Source: Neosynechococcus sphagnicola sy1 (GTDB lineage Bacteria > Cyanobacteriota > Cyanobacteriia > Neosynechococcales > Neosynechococcaceae). From it: a DNA stretch of 51,982 bases. The notes under the pieces are model-generated. The model made no database searches. It saw nothing but the letters and a program-made list of their open reading frames with translations, and was not told the DNA's origin. The translations under genes were made by a program, and so were the position numbers. Within the stretch, counting starts at the first letter, position 1. Each line of letters begins with the position of its first letter. Shown here in pieces: positions 20,662 to 29,489 of the stretch. The stretch lies in contig NZ_JJML01000023.1 in assembly GCF_000775285.1 (NCBI RefSeq), positions 1-51,982 of the forward strand, given 5' to 3'.

Positions 20662-21429
20662 ATGGTGGTAAAAGCTCCTCTAACAGGCATGGTGATGAAA
20701 CCGCATTGCTCCCGACAACCCTCTTGGAAAACCTGGCTCCAGTCGTGCTTACGCTCCATGGTGTTGCTGGCATTTGCGGCACAAATGTTTCTGATGACAC
20801 CTGCCCATGCCACCAGTGTGAGTGAGATCGGGCCCCTGCCCGCCGATGATGCCAACTGGGTGGTAGATCAAGGAGAGGTGTTGAGCCGGATTACCGAGGG
20901 AAGTCTCAGTCAAGAGCTGAGGGATCTGGCGCAGCGAACCGGTTATCAAGTGCGGGTGGTCACAATTCACCGCCTTGACTATGGTGAAACCCCCGCCAGT
21001 TTTGCCCGCCAATTATTGACCCAATGGTTCCCCACCGCCGATGCCCAAGGGAAACAGGCCGTGTTGGTGTTGGACACAGTGACCAATGGAGCAGCCCTGC
21101 AAACCGGGACAGCAGTACAGTCAATCTTGCCAGCGGCGATCGCCCAGAGCATCGTTTCAGAAAACCTGGCCGTACCTCTGAGGCAAAGTCGTTACAATCA
21201 GGGACTTCAGGATGCTAGTCACCGTTTGGTTGCGATTCTATCGGGGCAACCCGATCCCGGCCCGCCCCAGGTACAGGAAATCGTCCAGGTGGAAGGTACC
21301 TTTGCCAAGGCAGAAGACACTAAATCCCATGCCATCAGTGCCACGATTTGGGTGGTGGGACTGTTAATTGCAGCAACGGTAATTCCTATGGCGACCTACT
21401 ATTTTTACCTGTTTCTCCAGTCCCGCTAG
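20662..21429 (+). CDS. psb32: TPM-domain protein, Psb32-like
   Basis: A 255-residue protein with an N-terminal signal/anchor (MVLLAFAAQMFLMTPAHA), a TPM domain (~50-200) with VVDQGEVLSRITEGSLSQEL, VRVVTIHRLDYGETPASFA and GKQAVLVLDT, and a C-terminal membrane segment (ISATIWVVGLLIAATVIPMA). This layout is that of Psb32, a thylakoid protein reported to help photosystem II repair and protect it from photodamage. Starts at 20662, 20689 or 20695 are possible; the last two give a shorter pre-sequence and I cannot decide between them. Same strand as dxs. Confidence 0.85.
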   Translation: MVVKAPLTGMVMKPHCSRQPSWKTWLQSCLRSMVLLAFAAQMFLMTPAHATSVSEIGPLPADDANWVVDQGEVLSRITEGSLSQELRDLAQRTGYQVRVVTIHRLDYGETPASFARQLLTQWFPTADAQGKQAVLVLDTVTNGAALQTGTAVQSILPAAIAQSIVSENLAVPLRQSRYNQGLQDASHRLVAILSGQPDPGPPQVQEIVQVEGTFAKAEDTKSHAISATIWVVGLLIAATVIPMATYYFYLFLQSR

Positions 21430-21445
21430 GGGGTAGGTTCAAGGC

Positions 21446-21841
21446 TTAGTCCTGGATATAGCTCTCACCCTTGCACAGTGCCTGTTCAGCCCGAACAAAC
21501 TCCCGTCCTAGATAGGCCGCATGATCGAGTCGGGTCACGGGGCTGGGCTGAGGCTGCTCAAACAGCTGCACACAGATTTCCTTAGCAGTTCTGCCCGTAT
21601 AAACCGCCGTGGGCGTGCGCTCAACTTTTTTGCGCGCTGGAATTGGCTTGCGAGTCTCTGGATCCAGAGCCAGCCCCCGCTCATCAATAATGTTGGTATA
21701 GTGTTTGGCACAGATCAGCTGCGCCGCAGTGTCTAGATAAATAATCAGATAGCCACCGGGGTCAAGGTCGATGTGGCGATGGGAGAGTCTTTGATCGAGA
21801 GCAGCCAAGTGCTCAAAGCTTTGCTCAACAGTTTGGCTCAT
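21446..21841 (-). CDS. DUF4346-family protein
   Basis: A 131-residue protein starting MSQTVEQSFEHLAALDQRLS at ATG 21841; the frame extends to 21898 but the conserved part starts here. It contains HIDLDPGGYLIIYLD, AKHYTNIIDERGLALDPETR and the C-terminal YTGRTAKEICVQLFE ... LDHAAYLGREFVRAEQAL, which I recognise as the DUF4346 family found in cyanobacteria and in archaeal pterin-related proteins. No function is established to my knowledge. Convergent with psb32 (17-base gap). Confidence 0.85.
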   Translation of the reverse strand: MSQTVEQSFEHLAALDQRLSHRHIDLDPGGYLIIYLDTAAQLICAKHYTNIIDERGLALDPETRKPIPARKKVERTPTAVYTGRTAKEICVQLFEQPQPSPVTRLDHAAYLGREFVRAEQALCKGESYIQD

Positions 21842-22008
21842 AACATGGGCACGGTTAAATTGCAGTGGGAATCCCTGATACCAGTTTGGCGCATCCATCG
21901 CCTTCAGGGGCGATCGCTCCTCTGGAGATCCGCCAGTGTCTGCTGCCTGGGGGCGATGCTACCTTCCTTAGGTTTGGGGTCATGGGTTTTCCAGACCGTC
22001 GGGACGAC

Positions 22009-22272
22009 CTAGCCAATTTGTCCGAACAGTTGAGCCACCACTTGTAGCAGGAAAATCGCCAGAATCGGGGAAAAATCCATCCCTCCCAGGGGAGGAATTA
22101 ACGCCCGGAAAATATTTAAATAGGGATCCGTTAACTGGCTCAAGACTGAGAAGGGCGGGTTATACCAGTTCACATTGGGGAACCAGCTCAATAGAATGCG
22201 AATTAACAACAGCACCAGATAGATTTGCAGGAAGGTGGCAAAGGAGTTGGCAAATAATTCTACCGTAGGCAT
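22009..22272 (-). CDS. YggT-family membrane protein
   Basis: An 87-residue protein with two membrane segments (FATFLQIYLVLLLIRILLSW; DFSPILAIFLLQVVAQLFGQ). Between them is the YggT signature SWFPNVNWYNPPFSVLSQLT, DPYLNIFRALIPPLGGMDFS. Cyanobacterial and plastid members (YlmG/CCB3-like) are implicated in cytochrome b6 haem-Ci assembly or nucleoid/division processes; which applies here is unknown. Confidence 0.93.
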   Translation of the reverse strand: MPTVELFANSFATFLQIYLVLLLIRILLSWFPNVNWYNPPFSVLSQLTDPYLNIFRALIPPLGGMDFSPILAIFLLQVVAQLFGQIG

Positions 22273-22410
22273 GGGATGGCGCTTTCTCTAAGTGTGTTGG
22301 AGGGAATGGAACTTAGTCTAACCAAGATTGTTTGCGACTGGTATGGGTACCGTCAAACCCGAGGGGCTGACGGGGTGAAGCTTAGATTCCCCAAACTTCC
22401 TAGCCACGGG

Positions 22411-22782
22411 CTACAACTCTTCTGGAGCGATCGCCGAACCGCCACCTTCCAAGGAGGGGGAGCGGCGCGGCTCCAATCCACTATTGTGAACCCCACTCAA
22501 TTGCTGACGGACTTCATCAATGGCATCATTGAGCTGGGCAATTTTGTCTTCTAAACCCCGTCGGGCGACTTCAATTTCAGGCTGGGAGGCTGTGGCCAGC
22601 GATCGCTTCTTGCCCTTCTCCGAACGACCATCTGGGAGATTGGAGCTACTCCGTAATTCGCTCACGGGGGGACTACCCCCCACGTACCGCGAAGCTAAGA
22701 GCACTCCCAGAACGCCACCAATGGCTCCACCGACAATGGTGCCAACCAGAAACCCACCTGCAAAGTTATCTCGCTCACTCAT
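22411..22782 (-). CDS. Glycine-zipper membrane protein, YtxH-like
   Basis: A 123-residue protein with an N-terminal glycine-zipper membrane helix (FLVGTIVGGAIGGVLGVLLA, residues ~11-30), a basic Ser/Lys stretch, a coiled-coil-like helix (ARRGLEDKIAQLNDAIDEVR, ~73-92) and an acidic tail ending SAIAPEEL. Similar short proteins are widespread next to yggT in cyanobacteria as far as I recall. Function unknown. No ribosome site is obvious before ATG 22782, but the Met is followed directly by the conserved SERDNFAGG start. Confidence 0.8.
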   Translation of the reverse strand: MSERDNFAGGFLVGTIVGGAIGGVLGVLLASRYVGGSPPVSELRSSSNLPDGRSEKGKKRSLATASQPEIEVARRGLEDKIAQLNDAIDEVRQQLSGVHNSGLEPRRSPSLEGGGSAIAPEEL

Positions 22783-22839
22783 GGAAATACGATCTGATTT
22801 TCCAACATCATAGAATTTTTCCGGGATGACCAGGGTGGG

Positions 22840-25751
22840 TTATCGGCAGATGGATGGAGAAGTGGCTGCCCTCTGAAGAGTTGAAAGCAGTGAGGATTCC
22901 CCTACGTCTGCCATTGGCACCTCTGATCCATGGGGAAACACCAATAATCCTGGAATTTGCTGGGCTGCCAATGTCATCTCGGGGGTGAGGGTTACCAGGG
23001 GCAGGGTTGACAAGAGGGGTTGTTGACTCAGGTACTGCAAGTATTGCAGGGGTTCATGGGAGCCTGTACCATCCAGTAACACGACTTGAGGCTTCCAGAC
23101 CCGCGCCAACAGTTCTGCCTGTTCCAGATCATCGGCTTCCAAAATTCGGCAGGGCTGGATGTACATGAGGCTGTCTAAATCGCGGAAAAACTCCGTGCTG
23201 GCAGGGCTGGTTCCCAGGGAGCTGATCAAGGGGTTCGTGCCAACAAGATGGAGCAAAATCAGGCTTTTGACGACAGGTTGCTGTCTGGGGATCGCCTGAG
23301 GCAGGTTGAACAAAGAGCTGAGGCATTTTTGGAGGTCGGCCTTATCCACTGGTAAATTCAAAAAACCATCCGCTTGATTTTGCATTGCCTGTGCTTTTTC
23401 AGCTCGGGTGGCCGTCACAATAATTGGAATTCGCCGGGTAGAGAGATGGGATTTGATCAAGGTCAGGACATCCCAACCGGAGAGCTGAGGGAGGAGGGGA
23501 TTGAGAAAAATCACACAGGGTTGCAGTCGTCGGGCTTTTTCCAGTGCCTCTGTCCCTGACCGGGCAATCACTACCCAGTAACCCAACTCGGTTAATTGCT
23601 GATGTAAACTTTCCACAAAGTGAGGAGCAGCCTCCACCAACAAGGCCAGACGGCTGCCTGAGGTTGTAGATTCGGGAGACGGCTCGGTTACCTGTTCTCC
23701 AGCCAGGGATGAGACGATATCCTGATCTCCTGTGTCCGTAAAGCAGGTGGTATCTCCTGGGGGGAGTAACAGGGTAAATTCACTGCCCTTGCCTTCCTTG
23801 GAAATAAACGTCACATCCCCCCCATGGAGGCGAGCAAGGCGCTGGGTGAGGACCAGCCCTAAGCCTGTGCCTTCAAATCTACGGGTGAGTGGATTTTCCA
23901 GTTGTTGAAATTTCTGAAAGATCAGGTGTTGCTTGTCTTCTGGAATGCCGATGCCAGTGTCCCAAACAGTGAAGGCAACCCACCCTTGCCAGCGATTCAC
24001 CCGGAGGCCAATCTCTCCCCCCGGGCTCCGTGAATTTAATGGCATTGGAGAGTAAGTTGGCCAGCATTTGCCGCAGTCGCAGTTCATCGGCCACCAGCAT
24101 TTCGAGTCCCATGTCCATCTCCACTGTCAGGTGCTGTCCCTCTAGGAGGATACAAACGGGAGCCTGGGCGATGGATAGGAGGGGTATATCTCCGGCATCA
24201 TGTCCCTCTGTCTGCTGTGATCGTCCCTGGGCTGAGGTTGCCGATGGCTGGGAATCCGCGACTTCTGATGTCCAGGACTGATGCTGCTGGGCTTGCTTGA
24301 GGGCGCGATCGCAGACCTGGACAATGTTGACAGGTGCCAGGTTCAACTCCAGTTGAGCCGTTTCAATGCGGGTGAGGTCAAGGATATCGTTGACCACATC
24401 CATCAATTGCCGACCACTCTGATAAATTAAATGGGCATAGCGTAACTGTCGTGGATTCAAAGCCCCGAGCATTTGCTCTTTGAGCAGCGTTGATAGCCCT
24501 AAAACAGCGGTCAATGGAGACTTTAATTCATGGCTAATACAGGCTAAGAATTCATCTTTGAGTCGGTTCATCTGCAGCAGATCGACATTTTTGGCCGCCA
24601 GCTCTTTGACAAATTGCTGTTGCTCGGTACGATCCTGGGCGAATACCAGCCATAGGGTCTCCTCAGTGGCGAGACAAGACGTTTGATTGCTGTCCTGGAA
24701 CACTGACTCCGGGAGCGGCTGTAGGGTTGCCAGTTGAAAGAACCGGGGGGGGTGTCCTCCCAGACTTCCCGGTTGGGAACCCTACAGTCATCGATGCTTT
24801 GGCCGTGAATTGGCTGGTATCCCAGGGACTAGGTGTGGGCTGAAGCTCTAAGGCTGAGACTAAGCCTAGAGGAATTTTGATAAACTGCCAAACCCGCTCA
24901 TGCCCGTCTTGCATGGGACAGATGCAAGTACAGGTTTCTGGATCGGGGCCAGATTGACAGAGGATGGGGTGGGGAGAATTGGTAGTGCGCCCCAATAGGG
25001 AAGCAGCCTCCCGTTGTACCCAGATCGGATCGAGTAACCCCCCCACCTGTTGCCGCCAACTGCGATTTTGTGCCAAAACCTGCCCCATCCCGGTCTGAAG
25101 CATCAGGGGCATTGGCAACTGTTCGAGGAGGCGAATCATGGCGGGTAGCCCAGACCGTTGAGGCGGGAGTTGCTCTACCGTGCGAGGACTCTGAAAGTGG
25201 TAGGTGACCTCGGTCGATAGCCTGTCTAACAGACCGGGCATAGGAACTTCCGGCCCTGGTTCCACCAGATTCAGCGTCAGAAATTTGAGAATGCGCAGAT
25301 TGTCCAATAAACCGAGGAACTTCCCCTCTGCGTCCACCAATGCCCAAGGCAGACCGGGCACTGTTGTTCCCTGCTGCTGGTGCGCCCAATACTGAGCCAC
25401 CGTGAGATGAACCGGGAGGGTTGCCAAGGTCTCGAGAATCGGTAAGTCCAGAATGGTGAGCGGTACTTCTAGGTGAGGGGTTCCCCTAGGGCTAGCAGTC
25501 AGTCGCTCCTCCGTCCGCCCTTGCACCGGGGGGTGATACTCAGAGAGGTTTTTTTGACCATCACCTAATAAGTAGGGCATCAGTCGATGGAGGTTAATCA
25601 GACCTAGGGGCTGGTACTGTGCTCCGACGACTACCACGCGATCGCAATTTTCCCGTCGTAAAACTTCCAGCATCTGTGACATGGTAACTGTTTGACCACA
25701 GATAGGAACAGGTTCAAGAAATGCTTGTAGAGAGACAGTCGGCAGTGACAT
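22840..25751 (-). pseudogene. CBS-PAS hybrid histidine kinase next to kaiA, two frameshifts
   Basis: The repaired protein is ~969 residues. It has paired CBS motifs (~1-165: MSQMLEVLRRENCDRVVVVG, and PLTILDLPILETLATLPVHL) and a PAS-like domain (~195-290: LPMPLMLQTGMGQVLAQNRS). The HisKA box is LKDEFLACISHELKSPLTAV and the HATPase domain has NLLSNAIKFTEPGG, WDTGIGIPEDKQ and FEGTGLGLVLTQRL. A receiver-like domain with LFLNP-type degenerate acid site follows (VIFLNPLLPQLSGWDVL: Asn at the usual Asp position), then a second degenerate receiver (VVLLDGTGSHEPLQYL). Frames change at C8 on the coding strand (24745-24752) and at its G6 run (24017-24022). ATG 25751 is preferred over TTG 25778. It is divergent from kaiA; I recall a similar hybrid kinase beside kaiABC in Nostoc, which suggests a clock link. 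Confidence 0.8.
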
Positions 25752-26311
25752 AGCAACCTGACTGGAATTGGGGGACAATCAGCACACCGCTCCATCCACG
25801 GCAGTGTGGCTGAAACTGAGTTGGTCAGAATAGTTTCAGGTGTAAGTCTTTCAGACAGAATGATACCTTAAGTATCCCCTGACCTTGATGATGATCAGAA
25901 TTTACTAACGATTTCTGCAGACTTAACCCGACGTTGATCAGGTTGGGTGAGGGTCATTGGCGTTACCGTTCCTCGGTTACTGGATGAGTTTCCGGCGATC
26001 TCGGCCAGGGAATGCCAGGCGCTTCAACCCTGGCTCCTCACTCACCTCTTGCCATTCCTGAGGCTGGTTACCATGGGTAGACGTTGCTTTATTTAAAGCA
26101 GTAAGGGCGGTATAATAAATTTTGCAACAAAACTCCAACGGTTTTGTTACAAGAAATTGTCTGCGGCATCAGCTTCTAGAGGCAAACCTGGTAAGGTGGA
26201 CTCAATGTTTCACGATGGTAATCGTGAACTGGCAACGGCAGTTAGTTGATCATGGATGCTCCGGCTAAGTTTATCTCTCCAAATTCAGTCCATCTCAATT
26301 CTTGAGCAGCT
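25752..26311 (+). promoter_or_regulatory. kaiA upstream region with promoter and two palindromes
   Basis: 560 non-coding bases between the hybrid kinase and kaiA. A consensus TATAAT lies at 26111-26116; no good -35 is visible at 17 bases (TTGCTT at 26084 is too far). Immediately downstream, at 26122-26152, TTGCAACAAAAC and GTTTTGTTACAA form an inverted repeat (one mismatch, 7-base centre), overlapping the expected start of transcription. A second inverted repeat, TTCACGAT-GGTA-ATCGTGAA, is at 26209-26228 in the leader. A further GCCAGGG/CCCTGGC pair lies at 26004-26034. These are operator or RNA-structure candidates. Confidence 0.55.
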
Positions 26312-27220
26312 TTGCGTTCTCCTCTCTGTATTGGTATTTGTGATGTTTCCGATACTTTGACTTTAGCTCTTTCCCAGCTTTTGGCAGAGGGTTTCTATGT
26401 GGTGAAATTGTTTCAGGGGACTGGGGATCTGCTGAATTTCCTAGGACAAGGACAGCAACACCTCGACTGCTTAATCGTGGAACATAGCCCCGACCTCCCT
26501 CAGTTAGGAGAACGGTTGCGATCTCACTCGATTCTCCTGCCCACAATAATTGTGGGCATCTCGATTGAAAAGCCATCTGACTCACCCAAACCCCCACAAA
26601 CGACCCCGGACGAAACCACAAATCTTTGCCTTCAAGATGCTGGGACGGTTTGGTATCATACCGCGGAAGTGCAAACCTCCCCGACCCAGCTGAGTCAAAT
26701 TCGTAGCCTGATCGATCAGGCGATTAGCCAGTTCCTCCAGCTTTCTCTGACAAGCGATTCCCAGAAAGGAAACGGTGAACTTGCTTGTGAGTTAACAACT
26801 CAAGCCTTTGTGATGACCCAGCAACAGCGACTGGCAGCAAAGTTAAAAGAGCGGCTAGGGTACCTTGGTGTGTATTACAAACGCAACCCGGAGAACTTTT
26901 TTCGTTACCTCTCCCAAGGGCAACGCCAGGAGTTACTCGATCAGCTCAAGATGGAGTATCGACAGATTGTTCTGACCTATTTTTCCAGGGATAGCAGCTT
27001 GAATCAGCAAATTGATCACTTTGTGGATCTGGCGTTCTTCTCTGATATTTCTGTATCCAAGGTTGTTGAAATTCACATGGAGTTGATGGATGAGTTTGCC
27101 AAACAGCTAAAATTAGAGGGACGCAGTGAGGAAATATTACTAGACTATCGCCTGACACTCATTGATGTTATTGCACATCTGGGTGAGATGTATCGACGTT
27201 CAATTCCTAGAGAATCTTAG
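26312..27220 (+). CDS. kaiA: Circadian clock protein KaiA
   Basis: Stimulates KaiC autophosphorylation by holding its A-loops exposed. The 302-residue product has a pseudo-receiver N-terminal domain (~1-135: SPLCIGICDVSDTLTLALSQ, LDCLIVEH, LPTIIVGI) without a phospho-acceptor Asp. Its C-terminal four-helix dimer domain has KLKERLGYLGVYYKRNPENF, FVDLAFFSDISVSKVVEIHM and LLDYRLTLIDVIAHLGEMYR, ending SIPRES. The start is TTG at 26312: a TGA lies 9 bases upstream in frame and no ATG or GTG occurs before the conserved N-terminus. No strong ribosome site is visible, so weak translation is expected. kaiB follows after 64 bases. Confidence 0.96.
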   Translation: MRSPLCIGICDVSDTLTLALSQLLAEGFYVVKLFQGTGDLLNFLGQGQQHLDCLIVEHSPDLPQLGERLRSHSILLPTIIVGISIEKPSDSPKPPQTTPDETTNLCLQDAGTVWYHTAEVQTSPTQLSQIRSLIDQAISQFLQLSLTSDSQKGNGELACELTTQAFVMTQQQRLAAKLKERLGYLGVYYKRNPENFFRYLSQGQRQELLDQLKMEYRQIVLTYFSRDSSLNQQIDHFVDLAFFSDISVSKVVEIHMELMDEFAKQLKLEGRSEEILLDYRLTLIDVIAHLGEMYRRSIPRES

Positions 27221-27284
27221 AACTCAACCATAAGCAATTGAAGATGCTGCACCCTGATCCACCTGAGACCTGCAATACCAATCT

Positions 27285-27614
27285 ATGACTCCTCTAAAGA
27301 AAACCTATGTCCTTAAGCTCTATGTGGCTGGCAATACTCCCAACTCCATGCGTGCCTTAAAGACCCTCAACAACATCCTTGAGACAGAATTTCAGGGTGT
27401 TTACGCACTCAAAGTCATTGATGTCCTCAAAAGCCCTCAACTGGCAGAGGAAGACAAAATTCTCGCAACACCAACCCTCGCCAAAATTTTACCGCCTCCG
27501 GTGCGTAAAATTATTGGTGACCTCTCGGATCGAGAGAAGGTCTTGATTGGCCTAGATCTACTCTATGAAGAGTTGCGTGATGATGACTTGTGTGATCCCA
27601 AAATGTCTTCTTGA
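27285..27614 (+). CDS. kaiB: Circadian clock protein KaiB
   Basis: Fold-switching thioredoxin-like protein that binds phosphorylated KaiC, sequesters KaiA and passes time information to SasA and CikA. The 109-residue product starts [20 protein letters not shown] and has the standard KaiB text [52 protein letters not shown], and an acidic tail ([10 protein letters not shown]) as in clock-active KaiB. It lies between kaiA and kaiC in the usual order. Confidence 0.98.
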   Translation: MTPLKKTYVLKLYVAGNTPNSMRALKTLNNILETEFQGVYALKVIDVLKSPQLAEEDKILATPTLAKILPPPVRKIIGDLSDREKVLIGLDLLYEELRDDDLCDPKMSS

Positions 27615-27648
27615 TATTTCTATTCGGCATCAGGCTGATGAGCGGTGT

Positions 27649-27699
27649 TCGAGTAAAGCTAGTCTCAAATTAGAAAAGCTAGTCTCAAATTAGACTCGA
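27649..27699. repeat. Tandem 20-bp repeat in the kaiB-kaiC spacer
   Basis: AAAGCTAGTCTCAAATTAG occurs twice (27655-27673 and 27675-27693) with a 20-base period. The pair is framed by TCGAGT (27649-27654) and its complement ACTCGA (27694-27699). The second copy plus its flank also reads AGTCT-CAAATT-AGACT, a small hairpin. Could be a recent slippage duplication or a regulatory element before kaiC. Confidence 0.6.
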
Positions 27700-27757
27700 T
27701 CTATCGCCTGTGGTACTTTACTGATCAATCTAGAATTTTTACCAAAACCTTTAGTCA

Positions 27758-29332
27758 ATGAGTTCTATTCATCAATCTAGCAATCAAGAACAGCCCATGA
27801 GTGCGAGTGTCCAAAAAATTCGCACCATGATTGAGGGGTTCGATGACATCAGTCACGGTGGCTTACCCGTTGGCAGATCGACCCTGGTGAGTGGCACATC
27901 AGGAACTGGCAAAACTTTGTTTGCAACCCAGTTTTTATATAACGGCATCACCTACTTTAACGAGCCAGGTATTTTCATCACCTTTGAGGAATCACCGACC
28001 GACATTATTAAGAATGCCGTTAGTTTTGGGTGGGATCTGGCCAAGTTTATCGATGAAGGAAAATTATTCATTCTGGATGCTTCCCCGGACCCAGAAGGGC
28101 AAGATGTAATTGGGAATTTTGACCTTTCGGCACTGATTGAACGAATTCAATATGCCATTCGTAAATATCGAGCCAAGCGCGTCTCGATTGACTCCGTCAC
28201 AGCGGTCTTCCAGCAGTATGATGCCGCCTCGGTCGTACGGCGAGAAATTTTCCGTTTAGTCGCCCGCCTAAAGCAGATTGGGGCAACAACAATCATGACC
28301 ACCGAACGGATTGAAGAATATGGCCCGGTTGCTCGCTTTGGTGTCGAAGAATTTGTTTCGGACAATGTGGTGATTGTGCGCAATGTTCTAGAAGGGGAGC
28401 GTCGTCGCCGCACCCTGGAGGTCTTGAAATTGCGGGGAACAACCCACATGAAGGGGGAATATCCCTTCACTATTACCAATCAGGGCATCAATATATTTCC
28501 CCTGGGTGCGATGCGGCTTACCCAACGATCCTCGAATGTCCGGGTCTCTTCTGGGGTTAACACCCTGGATACGATGTGTGGAGGTGGTTTTTTCAAAGAC
28601 TCCATTATTCTGGCCACGGGAGCCACGGGGACAGGTAAGACCCTCCTAGTGAGCAAATTTTTAGAAGAGGCCTGCCGTTGTGGCGATCGCGCCATGCTAT
28701 TTGCCTATGAAGAGTCCCGGGCTCAACTTTCACGCAATGCCTCTTCCTGGGGTATTGACTTTGAGGATCTGGAACAACAGGGCTTACTGAAGATTATCTG
28801 CGCCTATCCTGAGTCGGCTGGGTTAGAAGATCACCTGCAAATTATTAAGTCTGAAATTTCGGACTTTAAGCCCTCGCGAATTGCCATTGACTCCCTGTCC
28901 GCCCTTGCCAGGGGGGTGAGTAATAATGCTTTCCGTCAATTTGTGATTGGGGTAACCGGCTTCGCTAAACAGGAAGAAATCACCGGATTCTTTACCAATA
29001 CCTCTGATCAATTTATGGGGTCGCACTCCATCACTGACTCCCATATTTCAACCATTACGGACACCATCTTAATGTTGCAGTATGTGGAAATTCGGGGGGA
29101 GATGTCTCGGGCAATCAATGTCTTCAAAATGCGCGGTTCCTGGCACGACAAGGGAATTCGAGAGTACTCCATCAGCGCTAAAGGGCCAGAAATCAAGGAT
29201 TCCTTCCGTAATTTTGAGCGGGTGATCAGCGGTTCACCCTCACGAATTGCGGTGGATGAAAAAAGCGAACTATCCCGGATTGTGAAAGGTGTTCAGGGAC
29301 TCTCCAGCAGTGATGACCCGGAAAAGAGATAA
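27758..29332 (+). CDS. kaiC: Circadian clock ATPase/kinase KaiC
   Basis: Hexameric central oscillator with two RecA-like rings. The 524-residue product has the CI Walker A GTSGTGKT (residues 46-53) with FITFEES containing the catalytic Glu pair, and the CII Walker A GATGTGKT (288-295). The phosphosites in DSHISTITDT fall at Ser431 and Thr432, numbering identical to S. elongatus KaiC. This supports the ATG at 27758 over an internal ATG at 27797. The C-terminal A-loop/tail (ISGSPSRIAVDEKSELSRIV) for KaiA binding is present. It is 143 bases after kaiB and has no clear ribosome site. Confidence 0.98.
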   Translation: MSSIHQSSNQEQPMSASVQKIRTMIEGFDDISHGGLPVGRSTLVSGTSGTGKTLFATQFLYNGITYFNEPGIFITFEESPTDIIKNAVSFGWDLAKFIDEGKLFILDASPDPEGQDVIGNFDLSALIERIQYAIRKYRAKRVSIDSVTAVFQQYDAASVVRREIFRLVARLKQIGATTIMTTERIEEYGPVARFGVEEFVSDNVVIVRNVLEGERRRRTLEVLKLRGTTHMKGEYPFTITNQGINIFPLGAMRLTQRSSNVRVSSGVNTLDTMCGGGFFKDSIILATGATGTGKTLLVSKFLEEACRCGDRAMLFAYEESRAQLSRNASSWGIDFEDLEQQGLLKIICAYPESAGLEDHLQIIKSEISDFKPSRIAIDSLSALARGVSNNAFRQFVIGVTGFAKQEEITGFFTNTSDQFMGSHSITDSHISTITDTILMLQYVEIRGEMSRAINVFKMRGSWHDKGIREYSISAKGPEIKDSFRNFERVISGSPSRIAVDEKSELSRIVKGVQGLSSSDDPEKR

Positions 29333-29489
29333 ATCCGATAGTCAGGGAGGGGGTGCTGGATGGCGGAGGCATGAGCGTAGTTTTGTGATCTACCCCTCGT
29401 GAGATCATCTGATCTCGGTCAGGCAAGAGCTAAACTCAAAGTCACATCAGTTGAATTAAAACAATTCAGAATCCTCAATCCTGAAGCTC

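Noticed and set aside
24770-24840. Additional deletion in the hybrid kinase giving PIHGQSIDD text
   Set aside because: That reading needs two extra indels; a single extra base in the C8 run joins the flanking frames more simply, and the linker is not conserved enough to decide.
26030-26050. Yfr1-like sRNA motif (CTCCTCACTCAC)
   Set aside because: Lacks the exact conserved ACTCCTCACAC core and the flanking stems of Yfr1.
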